Assembly: GCA_017632555.1 (NCBI GenBank)
Contig: JAGBRF010000145.1
Coordinates: 1 to 15,583 of the forward strand
Length of the DNA stretch: 15,583 nt
Direction of reading: 5' to 3'
Origin: Alphaproteobacteria bacterium
GTDB lineage: Bacteria > Pseudomonadota > Alphaproteobacteria > RF32 > UBA3637
Below the pieces are notes generated by a model. It was not told the origin of the DNA. It saw nothing but the letters and a program-made list of their open reading frames with translations, and did not search any database. Both the position numbers and the translations under genes were made by a program. Below are positions 6,374-12,839 of the stretch, in pieces (positions within the stretch are counted from its first letter, which is position 1; every line of letters starts with the position of its first letter).

Positions 6374-7633
6374 TTATTTATTTTCCAATTTTTTGGGTTC
6401 AACCATTTCACGCATAGTCATATAATAATCAAAGCCCTGTAAAGCAAAGCTGTCCAATTGCTTACCCAACTTTTTACCACGCTTTAAAATGCTGACAAAA
6501 TAACCTTGCGTTTGCATACGTTTGGCGGTTGATATGATATCGGCAAAATTATCTTGCTCATCATAAACCAACACCAATCGTTTTTGTTGACCTTTGGACG
6601 CTAAAATTTCAGGGTGTTCGGACAAAACATCGCAAATACGTTCAAAACCGATTGAAAAACCAACGGCAGGAACATCTTCGCCGGCTTCACGTCCGACCAT
6701 TTTATCATATCGTCCGCCACCACCGACAGAAGAAGCATATTGTCCGCATGAAATTTCAAAAACAGGACCGGTATAATAACCTTGCCCACGCACCAAAGAC
6801 GGATCAAATTCGATGGTATAGCGACCTTCCGCCAACAAGTTGGACGTTTTTACAATATCTTCCAATTCATCTATAACGGCCGGATTTTGTGCATAAGTAC
6901 GAGCAAAATCCATTGTGCCGAATTTTGGATTTTTCAATAAATCGATGAATTTTTTAATTGAATCCGGATTAAAGCCTTTTTCTTTCAAATCGGCTTCGAC
7001 ACCGTCAATACCAATCTTGTCCATTTTATCGAAAACAATACACACGGAAGCGGTTTCACTTTCCGCAAAACCACACGACAAAACCATATCATTTAACAAC
7101 TGGCGATTATTGATTCGAATTTTGAAATCCGTAAAACCGATATTCAACATTGCTTGACTGGTAACGTAAATCAATTCTTTTTCGGCATCGGTTGATTTGT
7201 TGCCCAAAATATCAATATCGCACTGATAAAATTCACGCAAACGACCTTTTTGGGGGCGTTCTGCTCTGAAAACACGGTCGATATGCAAAGCCTTAAATGG
7301 TTTTGGCAACACCTCACGATTGTTTGCATAATAACGGGACAATGGCACCGTCAAATCATAACGCAACCCCATATCCGCCAAATCATTTTCTTTTTGGGCG
7401 GCTGCGATATTTAACTTTTCGCCACGTTTCAGAATCTTAAAAATCAAAGCCAAATTTTCGCCGCCTTCGCTTTTATCCAAGCGATTGATATCTTCCATCA
7501 TCGGTGCGGCAATATGCAAAAAACCAAAGCTTTTGTATGTATCAGAAATAATTTGCATAACCGCATCTCTGATTTGCATTTCTTTGGGTAAAAAATCTTT
7601 TGTTCCGCGAACGGGATTTGCATTATTTGCCAT
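6374..7633 (-). CDS. hisS: Histidyl-tRNA synthetase
   Basis: This 419-residue class II synthetase charges tRNA-His. The N-terminus (NPVRGTKDFLP) and the YDLTVPLSRY segment (92-101) are typical. Motif 2 reads FRAERPQKGRLREFYQCD (122-139), the histidine-binding loop LVRGQGYYTGPVFEI (280-294) holds the catalytic Arg282, and motif 3 is in GFSIGFERI (325-333). A glycine-rich SVGGGGRYD (302-310) and the C-terminal anticodon-binding domain (about 345-419) complete it. The REFYQCD motif 2 and QGYY in place of LDYY mark the eukaryote/Bacteroidetes-like HisRS clade known in many alphaproteobacteria, not the E. coli type. AGAAAGGA lies 7 nt before the ATG. It is last in the ettA operon, 13 bp after the secreted-protein gene. 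Confidence 0.95.
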   Translation of the reverse strand: MANNANPVRGTKDFLPKEMQIRDAVMQIISDTYKSFGFLHIAAPMMEDINRLDKSEGGENLALIFKILKRGEKLNIAAAQKENDLADMGLRYDLTVPLSRYYANNREVLPKPFKALHIDRVFRAERPQKGRLREFYQCDIDILGNKSTDAEKELIYVTSQAMLNIGFTDFKIRINNRQLLNDMVLSCGFAESETASVCIVFDKMDKIGIDGVEADLKEKGFNPDSIKKFIDLLKNPKFGTMDFARTYAQNPAVIDELEDIVKTSNLLAEGRYTIEFDPSLVRGQGYYTGPVFEISCGQYASSVGGGGRYDKMVGREAGEDVPAVGFSIGFERICDVLSEHPEILASKGQQKRLVLVYDEQDNFADIISTAKRMQTQGYFVSILKRGKKLGKQLDSFALQGFDYYMTMREMVEPKKLENK

Positions 7634-7646
7634 TTGAATTTCCTTT

Positions 7647-8411
7647 CTATTTAATTTTTATATCAAAAGTCATATCTGCCGGATCATCTTTTGAATTTGG
7701 TCTTTGTCTCCATAATTTAAGGTGAATGCGTCCGGTTTTTCTTTTGGGTCTGAAAACAATTTCCGGTTGGTGCGGTGAACCGTTATTACATCCGCCCGGA
7801 TAACCGCAACTGCCACCGACATGAATAAAGTCTTTGAATTGATAAACATCTGTGGATACGTTGCTGGAACTTGTGAATTCGACACCCGATACTTTATCGG
7901 CATATACGTACGGCACACCAAAATCCACGGCATTTCGCCCGGCCAAATCAAATTCACTCCATTTGGACGGCAAAGTATATTCAACACTGAATGCTCTTTT
8001 TTCTTTATTTAATTTCAAATTGGAAGGTTTCGGATAACGACCGGAACAATGGGCGTTCGGCCCATCATTATAAGCACCCGCCTGATCAATACCGACCAAC
8101 AAAAAGGGGTTGTCGATAAAGCGACTTTCTTCCGAAGGTCCGTCAATGGATTTTTCCCCGGGTCCCTTACATTCAATTCCCTGTAATCCCCACCAAGGTT
8201 TACCGTCTTCTATTTGAGCAAAAACCGAACTGGTCGGTTCGTATTTACCCGAATAAAAAACAGGATATTCTTTTAACATCTTTTTACGAACGGAAAAAAT
8301 TTCCTTTTTTTTCTTAAAATCATATTCGCGTGGCGGATTTATCGGAAAAGTTATAATTTCTGCCATCGCCGGACTTGCAATTAAAAATAAACATAAAAGA
8401 AATTTGAACAT
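7647..8411 (-). CDS. Secreted protein of unknown function
   Basis: I do not recognise this 254-residue protein. It has a clear Sec signal peptide (MFKFLLCLFLIASPAMA, cleavage after Ala17). The mature part is rich in aromatic residues, Gly and Pro, with segments such as KPWWGLQGIEC (71-81), EESRFIDNPFLL (94-105) and VGGSCGYPGGC (198-208). The four mature cysteines (81, 122, 202, 208) could form two disulfides, and alternating hydrophobic strands at the C-terminus suggest a beta-rich fold. A periplasmic or exported location is inferred. AAGGAG lies 7 nt before the ATG inside the last codons of ettA, and the stop-to-start gap is 4 bp, so its translation is coupled to ettA. Its place between two translation genes gives no clear function. 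Confidence 0.8.
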   Translation of the reverse strand: MFKFLLCLFLIASPAMAEIITFPINPPREYDFKKKKEIFSVRKKMLKEYPVFYSGKYEPTSSVFAQIEDGKPWWGLQGIECKGPGEKSIDGPSEESRFIDNPFLLVGIDQAGAYNDGPNAHCSGRYPKPSNLKLNKEKRAFSVEYTLPSKWSEFDLAGRNAVDFGVPYVYADKVSGVEFTSSSNVSTDVYQFKDFIHVGGSCGYPGGCNNGSPHQPEIVFRPKRKTGRIHLKLWRQRPNSKDDPADMTFDIKIK

Positions 8412-8415
8412 CTTA

Positions 8416-10092
8416 TCAACTCCTTGTTAAAGTTTTATATTTAATTCTGTGTGGGATATCGGCATCAGCACCCAACCGCCTGCGTTTATCGGCTTCATAT
8501 TCTTCATAATTACCTTCAAACCAAACAACTTGGCTATCCCCTTCAAAAGCCAAAATATGTGTTGCCAACCGATCCAAAAACCAACGATCGTGCGAAGTGA
8601 TAACGGCACAACCGGCAAAATCCTGCAACGCTTCTTCCAAAGCACGTAAAGTATCCACGTCTAAATCGTTTGTCGGTTCGTCCAATAAAATGACGTTAGC
8701 ACCCTTTTTAAGCATCTTTGCCATGTGAACGCGATTCCGTTCACCACCCGATAATTGACCGACTTTCTTTTGTTGGTCAGACCCCTTGAAATTAAAGGCG
8801 GCCACGTATGCTCTGGACGGCATTTCACGTTTACACAATGTAATTACATCTTTACCATCCGATATTTCTTGCCAAACCGTGTTATTATCATTCAAAGAAT
8901 CACGGCTTTGGTCAACATAGCCCAACTGAACCGTTTGTCCGATAGTCAATGTTCCCGAATCCGGTTTTTCCGCACCGGTAATAATGCGCATTAAAGTTGT
9001 TTTACCGGCCCCGTTCGGACCGATAACACCAACGATACCACCGGCGGGCAAATTAAAATTCAAATCATCAAACAAAACTTTATCACCAAAGGCCTTTTTG
9101 ATATGTTCGGCTTTTAGGACAACATCGCCCAACCGTTCGGCAACCGGAATAATAATTTGTGCCGTAGTCGGCGCTTTTTCGCCCGATTTTTTGACCAAAT
9201 CTTCATAAGCGGTAATACGCGCTTTGGATTTAGCTTGACGCGCTTTGGGTGATTGACGAATCCATTCCAATTCTTCTTTCATCATACGTTGACGCGCATT
9301 TTCTTCACGTTCTTCCTGTTCCAAACGTTTTTGCTTTTGTTCCAACCAAGATGAATAATTGCCTTCATAAGGAATACCTTCACCTCTGTCCAATTCCAAA
9401 ATCCAACCCGTCACGTTATCCAAAAAATAACGGTCGTGCGTTACCATAACGATTGTTCCCGGATAATCACGCAAATGATGTTGCAACCATTCTACCGATT
9501 CAGCATCTAAATGATTTGTCGGTTCGTCCAACAACAACAAATCCGGCTTCGATAACAACAAACGACACAAAGCCACACGGCGCCGTTCACCGCCCGACAA
9601 TTTATCAACAGGCCAATCACCCGGCGGGCAACGCAAAGCGTCCATGGCTATTTCAATTGTTCGTTCAATTTCCCAACCGTCACAAGCATCTATTTTTTCT
9701 TGCAATTCGGCTTGTTCGGCCAACAAAGCGTCCATATCACAATCAGGATCGGCAAATTTCATATTGACGTCTTCATAACGTTTTAACAAATCGCGTACAG
9801 GTGCCACGCCGTCCATTACATTTTCCATAACGTTTTTAGTCGGATCCAACTTCGGTTCCTGTTCCAAATAACCGACACGCACACCTTCGGCAGCCCATGC
9901 TTCACCCATATAATCTTTATCCAAACCGGCCATAATTTTCAAAAGTGTTGATTTACCGGCACCGTTCACACCCAACACGCCAATTTTAGCGCCCGGAAAA
10001 AACGAAAGCCAAATATGTTTCAAAACTTCTTTACCACCCGGCCAAGTTTTACACAAATCCTTCATTACATAGATATATTGATACGCTGCCAT
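8416..10092 (-). CDS. ettA: Energy-dependent translational throttle protein EttA (ABC-F)
   Basis: This 558-residue ABC-F ATPase has the length usual for EttA. Family members bind the ribosomal E site and gate the first elongation steps according to ATP/ADP. Two ABC domains are visible. The first has Walker [10 protein letters not shown] (41-49), signature LSGGE (165-169) and [12 protein letters not shown] (185-196). The second has Walker [10 protein letters not shown] (358-366), LSGGE (447-451) and [11 protein letters not shown] (468-478). The arm insertion (about 95-140) and the charged linker (about 245-305, with [11 protein letters not shown]) are diagnostic for ABC-F. The N-terminal AAYQYIYVM and the [10 protein letters not shown] segment match EttA more than Uup or YheS. 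AAAGGA lies 7 nt before the ATG. It heads the operon with the secreted protein and hisS. Confidence 0.95.
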   Translation of the reverse strand: MAAYQYIYVMKDLCKTWPGGKEVLKHIWLSFFPGAKIGVLGVNGAGKSTLLKIMAGLDKDYMGEAWAAEGVRVGYLEQEPKLDPTKNVMENVMDGVAPVRDLLKRYEDVNMKFADPDCDMDALLAEQAELQEKIDACDGWEIERTIEIAMDALRCPPGDWPVDKLSGGERRRVALCRLLLSKPDLLLLDEPTNHLDAESVEWLQHHLRDYPGTIVMVTHDRYFLDNVTGWILELDRGEGIPYEGNYSSWLEQKQKRLEQEEREENARQRMMKEELEWIRQSPKARQAKSKARITAYEDLVKKSGEKAPTTAQIIIPVAERLGDVVLKAEHIKKAFGDKVLFDDLNFNLPAGGIVGVIGPNGAGKTTLMRIITGAEKPDSGTLTIGQTVQLGYVDQSRDSLNDNNTVWQEISDGKDVITLCKREMPSRAYVAAFNFKGSDQQKKVGQLSGGERNRVHMAKMLKKGANVILLDEPTNDLDVDTLRALEEALQDFAGCAVITSHDRWFLDRLATHILAFEGDSQVVWFEGNYEEYEADKRRRLGADADIPHRIKYKTLTRS

Positions 10093-10119
10093 AAAAAAAT
10101 CCTTTCATTATTTTGCCTT

Positions 10120-10147
10120 ATTATACCCGAAAAAACATAAAAAGCAA
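10120..10147 (-). promoter_or_regulatory. Promoter of the ettA operon
   Basis: On the minus strand TTGCTT (10147-10142) and TATAAT (10125-10120) are separated by 16 bp; the -10 is perfect and the -35 matches four of six. Transcription would start near 10113, about 20 nt before the ettA ATG. The terminator of the upstream operon lies just ahead, so ettA should depend on this promoter. Confidence 0.65.
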
Positions 10148-10151
10148 GGAC

Positions 10152-10185
10152 AATAAAAAAGGGCAACCGATTAAGATTGCCCTTT
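10152..10185 (-). terminator. Rho-independent terminator of the hsp20-DUF1150 operon
   Basis: On the minus strand the stem AAAGGGCAA (10185-10177) pairs with TTGCCCTTT (10166-10158) around a 10-nt loop, followed by six T and ATT. It lies 25 bp after the DUF1150 stop codon. Confidence 0.85.
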
Positions 10186-10210
10186 CCGTTCAACATAAAA
10201 AAGAAAGTAT

Positions 10211-10441
10211 TTAATGCACACTCATCGCTGTCAAATCGTGTTGGGAAACAATCGCCAAGGCAACAGCACGATTTTCCGCATACCCGATTCGAACTCCTTC
10301 TGCACCATAAATAGACCACATTGGCGTGTTATCAACCATATCGCGTTTGATATATGCAATATCTTCAACACCCCAATCCGCAAAGTCGTCATCATAAGAC
10401 AAATCACATTCGATTAAAGATTTTTTTTCAAATGTTTCCAT
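10211..10441 (-). CDS. DUF1150 family protein
   Basis: The 76-residue product matches DUF1150, a small alphaproteobacterial family that is usually encoded directly after a small heat-shock protein gene. Visible features are the central VEDIAYIKRD, the WSIYGAEGVRIGYAENRAVALAIVSQHDL segment (about 42-70) and the conserved C-terminal MSVH. The function is unknown; context suggests a role with the sHsp in heat stress. The ATG overlaps the hsp20 stop by one base (TAATG), with AAGGAG 8 nt before it inside hsp20. A strong terminator follows. Confidence 0.85.
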   Translation of the reverse strand: METFEKKSLIECDLSYDDDFADWGVEDIAYIKRDMVDNTPMWSIYGAEGVRIGYAENRAVALAIVSQHDLTAMSVH

Positions 10442-10899
10442 TACTTTTTCTCCTTTGCTTTTCCAGGAATTACCAAAGTTTTGTTCTTTGCCGGCGGTGC
10501 AATCTTTATTTTGGTAACCGTTGCAACCGGTTCGACTCTGAACAAATCAATGTGTAGTAAGCCCTTGTCCATAAAGGCTCCCTGTACTTTCATACCGTGC
10601 GCCAAAACAAATGTTTTTTGAAAATTTCTTCCGGCAATACCACGATATAAAAAATGTCTTTCTTGTTCTTGAAGCGCACTGCGCCCACGAATAATCAAAC
10701 GATCATCTTCCACCGAAACATCTAAATCTTGTTCATCATATCCGGCGACCGCCAATGAAATACGTAATTGTGTGTCGCTCAATTGTTCTATGTTATAAGG
10801 CGGAAAACCCTCTGAACCGGCTTTTGCCAATTCTTCCATCATTCTTTCCAAATTTTCGAAACCCAACATAAAGGGTGTATTTAAGGCAAGTCTGCTCAT
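10441..10899 (-). CDS. Small heat-shock protein Hsp20 (IbpA-like)
   Basis: This 152-residue ATP-independent chaperone holds unfolding proteins for refolding by DnaK/ClpB. An N-terminal arm (1-33) leads to PPYNIEQ and the alpha-crystallin domain (about 34-130). Diagnostic parts are RISLAVAGYDEQDLDVSVEDDRLIIRG (47-73), the FLYRGIAGRNFQKTFVLAHGMKV region (83-105) and GLLHIDLFR (113-121). An I-x-I motif (KIKI, about 130-133) lies in the C-terminal tail, followed by a basic end. AAAGGAG precedes the ATG by about 6 nt. The gene has its own RpoH-like promoter downstream of dnaA and pairs with DUF1150 in a two-gene operon. The short leader excludes a ROSE-type thermometer. Confidence 0.93.
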   Translation of the reverse strand: MSRLALNTPFMLGFENLERMMEELAKAGSEGFPPYNIEQLSDTQLRISLAVAGYDEQDLDVSVEDDRLIIRGRSALQEQERHFLYRGIAGRNFQKTFVLAHGMKVQGAFMDKGLLHIDLFRVEPVATVTKIKIAPPAKNKTLVIPGKAKEKK

Positions 10900-10922
10900 C
10901 GTTTTTCTCCTTTTTTCAAAAG

Positions 10923-10951
10923 AGATGGGATTTTACAAAAATGGACGCAAG
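10923..10951 (-). promoter_or_regulatory. RpoH (sigma-32)-type heat-shock promoter of hsp20
   Basis: On the minus strand CTTGCG (10951-10946) and CCCATCT (10929-10923) are separated by 16 bp. This fits the alphaproteobacterial heat-shock pattern of CTTG in the -35 and CCYATNT in the -10. Transcription should start near 10915, about 15 nt before the ATG. Eight-base inverted arms, CAAAAGAG and CTCTTTTG (10917-10924 and 10955-10962), bracket the site. Confidence 0.6.
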
Positions 10952-10963
10952 TTGCTCTTTTGT

Positions 10964-12307
10964 TTAGCATTTGAAACTCCTTTTCAAACGCATAACGTGT
11001 TCTGCCACTGTCACATCACTTTTAACCAAATCTTCGATTAAACGAACAGCATGTAAAATCGTTGTGTGATCACGTCCGAAAGCCAATCCGATTTCCGGCA
11101 ATGATTTAGAAGTCAATTCTTTTGCTAAATACATTGCTATTTGACGCGGACGCGCAATTGAACGATCCCGTCTGGACGATTTCAAATCTGCCAATCTGAC
11201 AACAAAATAATCACAAACGGCTTTTTGAATATCGGCAACGGAAACTTCCTGACGATACAAATTCAAAACATCTTTTAAAATAGCCTGTGTTGAAGCCAAT
11301 GTGATTTTTGTATTTAATAATTGAGCATCTGCCCCCAAACGTTTTAAGGCACCTTCCAATTCACGAACGTTTCCGGTTATGTGTTCGGCCAAAAATTCGA
11401 CCACATCCATCGGAACTTGAATGCCCCATTGTTCTGCTTTGGATTGCAAAATACCGATTCGCATTTCATAAGTTGTCGGGTAAATATCCACAATTAAACC
11501 CTGTGCCATACGTGTTTTTAATCTGTCTTCCAAACCCTTTAATCCCAACGGAGAGCTGTCTGACGACAAAATGATTTGCTTTCCTTGTTCAATTAAAGAA
11601 TTAAACGTATGGAAAAATTCTTCTTGTGTTTTTTCTTTACCGCAAACGAATTGGACATCATCTATCATCAACACATCAGCCGAACGGAACGAGTCGCGGA
11701 AATCCGCAATAGAACCGTTACGCAAAGCGCGTACATATTGATACATAAATTGTTCGGCGGACAAGTAAATAACTTTCTTTTCCGGTTGGGTTTCTTTTAA
11801 TTTCCACGCAATCGCATTCATCAAATGCGTTTTACCCAAACCGACCGAGCTGTGTAAAAATAAAGGATTACGTGCGCTTTCAAAACGTTGAGTCACACCC
11901 CTTGCCGCAGCGGCCGCCAATTCATTGGAAGATCCGACAACATAACTTTCAAAAGTCATTTCCGGATTCAAATGTATTTCAATAATATCTTTTGATGAAT
12001 TTTTTACGGAACTTTCCGTTTCTGTGTTTTCATTTGATTTGATCGGGGGTAAAAAATAATCCTGCATACGCACTTCAACGCGTTGAATCGCAGGATTGTT
12101 TTTTTGAAATAACTGACAAATGACTGTATCGTATTCTTTTTCCTGTAACCAATTATACATCAGCCGATTTGGCACGGATAAAACCAGAGCATCACCCCGA
12201 ACGGAAGGCGATATTTGCTCTACCCACTCTTTTAAGAACGAATTGTCCGAAGTTTCCTTTAATTCGGTACAAATCATATTCCATTGTTGTTCAAAACTTT
12301 GCATCAT
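10964..12307 (-). CDS. dnaA: Chromosomal replication initiator DnaA
   Basis: DnaA opens the chromosomal origin. Domain I (about 1-75), a short linker (about 90-115), the AAA+ domain III (about 115-350) and the DNA-binding domain IV (about 355-447) are all present. Key motifs are VGLGKTHLMNAIAWKL, Walker B VLMIDDVQF, GNVRELEGALKR (sensor 2) and RDRSIARPRQIAMYLAKELT. Two features are odd. The Walker A first glycine pair is Ser-Ser (HSSVGLGKT, codons at 11846-11851). The signature reads LAFGRDHTT with one residue fewer than the usual FGGRDHTT. I chose ATG 12305-12307 (447 aa) because AAAAGG lies 11 nt before it. A GTG at 12314-12316 would give 450 aa but is only 2 nt from that site. Confidence 0.93.
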   Translation of the reverse strand: MMQSFEQQWNMICTELKETSDNSFLKEWVEQISPSVRGDALVLSVPNRLMYNWLQEKEYDTVICQLFQKNNPAIQRVEVRMQDYFLPPIKSNENTETESSVKNSSKDIIEIHLNPEMTFESYVVGSSNELAAAAARGVTQRFESARNPLFLHSSVGLGKTHLMNAIAWKLKETQPEKKVIYLSAEQFMYQYVRALRNGSIADFRDSFRSADVLMIDDVQFVCGKEKTQEEFFHTFNSLIEQGKQIILSSDSSPLGLKGLEDRLKTRMAQGLIVDIYPTTYEMRIGILQSKAEQWGIQVPMDVVEFLAEHITGNVRELEGALKRLGADAQLLNTKITLASTQAILKDVLNLYRQEVSVADIQKAVCDYFVVRLADLKSSRRDRSIARPRQIAMYLAKELTSKSLPEIGLAFGRDHTTILHAVRLIEDLVKSDVTVAEHVMRLKRSFKC

Positions 12308-12447
12308 ACTCTTCACAACCTTTTCTTTTTAAGCGATGGTTTCCCACCTATTTTCTTAAAACCAAAAGAATCAAGAAAACATATAATCAAACCTTTTAAG
12401 CTTCCTTCAAAAAAGAAAAATGCCCATTCGATTTTTTCTTGAATCTC

Positions 12448-12475
12448 ATCTTACAAAACAAAACCGTTTTGACAA
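12448..12475 (-). promoter_or_regulatory. Candidate dnaA promoter
   Basis: On the minus strand TTGTCA (12475-12470) is followed after 16 bp by TAAGAT (12453-12448), matching five and four of six consensus bases. A GANTC site (12441-12445) falls between the -10 box and the expected start near 12441. The leader would be about 130 nt, long enough for control. Confidence 0.45.
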
Positions 12476-12562
12476 CAAAACTTTTTTAAAAAAATGTAAT
12501 TAAATTACTTGACGCAACATATAGAAAACAGACACTATATCTTGTGTTTTCAAAATAAGTTT

Positions 12563-12592
12563 TTGAATCAAAACGATTTTTTGTGTTATTTT
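12563..12592 (+). promoter_or_regulatory. Candidate promoter of an intergenic RNA
   Basis: On the plus strand TTGAAT (12563-12568) and TATTTT (12587-12592) are separated by 18 bp, with an extended -10 TG at 12584-12585. Each box matches four of six consensus bases. Transcription would start near 12599. A GANTC site overlaps the -35 box. Confidence 0.35.
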
Positions 12593-12598
12593 AAGTAT

Positions 12599-12688
12599 CC
12601 GTCCCCATACGAGCATATTCCAAAGACTCCTTATTTTAAGCGAAAGACTCGAAAAATATGGAGTCGGTTTATTAACGCCGATTTTTTT
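12599..12688 (+). ncRNA. Candidate small RNA of about 90 nt with competing hairpins
   Basis: There is no ORF here. The segment has alternative pairings: GACTCC (12625-12630) or GACTC (12646-12650) can pair with GGAGTC (12660-12665), while CATATT (12614-12619) can pair with AATATG (12655-12660). The last arm also overlaps the 5' arm of a terminal hairpin (TCGGT 12664-12668 with GCCGA 12677-12681) that is followed by seven T. A candidate promoter precedes it. It matches no RNA family that I can identify (not tmRNA, SRP or 6S). Existence is inferred from structure only. Confidence 0.35.
12664..12688 (+). terminator. Terminator-like hairpin of the candidate RNA
   Basis: The stem TCGGT/GCCGA (one G-T pair) has an 8-nt loop and is followed by seven T (12682-12688). 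The stem is short, but the T run is good. No plus-strand protein gene lies upstream to need it. Confidence 0.5.
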
Positions 12689-12768
12689 GTTTCGGATGAC
12701 TTTTTTTCATAAAAATTTTTATTTTATGGTCCCATTTTTACCCCCTTTTTTATAAAAATTTGCAAAAT

Positions 12769-12802
12769 AAAAAAAAGACTCGAACTTTTTGTTCGAGTCT
12801 TT
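12769..12802 (-). terminator. Rho-independent terminator of typA
   Basis: A perfect 12-bp stem (AAAGACTCGAAC at 12774-12785 with GTTCGAGTCTTT at 12791-12802) has a 5-nt loop. On the minus strand the stem runs into eight T in total (12776-12769). It lies 37 bp after the typA stop. On the plus strand the tail is only TTTATCTTTT, so the minus strand is favoured. Confidence 0.9.
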
Positions 12803-12839
12803 ATCTTTTGTTAACGATTCTTTTTTATGATGAGCTGTT

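Larger units (their letters stand above)
12308..12839. other. dnaA-typA intergenic region
   Basis: This 532-bp stretch has no credible gene on either strand. It holds a dnaA promoter candidate (12448-12475), a leader of about 130 nt for dnaA, a candidate plus-strand RNA (12599-12688) with its promoter (12563-12592), very AT-rich sequence (12690-12770) and the typA terminator (12769-12802). No DnaA box close to TTATCCACA is seen on either strand, so I do not call an origin. Nine GANTC sites occur here: 12368, 12441, 12565, 12625, 12646, 12661, 12777, 12795 and 12816. Confidence 0.8.

Noticed and set aside
10900..10920. ROSE-type RNA thermometer for hsp20
   Set aside because: The predicted leader is about 15 nt, too short for a ROSE element, and no multi-hairpin structure is visible.
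12400..12455. 17-codon leader peptide ahead of dnaA (starts MRFKKKSNG)
   Set aside because: No ribosome-binding site, and its ATG lies at the candidate -10 box, probably before the transcript starts.
12509..12712. 67-aa plus-strand reading frame in the dnaA-typA gap
   Set aside because: It starts with TTG, has no ribosome-binding site, has an improbable composition and spans the candidate RNA hairpins.
12308..12839. Chromosomal origin next to dnaA
   Set aside because: The region is AT-rich and intergenic, but I see no DnaA-box cluster on either strand and no dnaN, parA or gidA neighbour.
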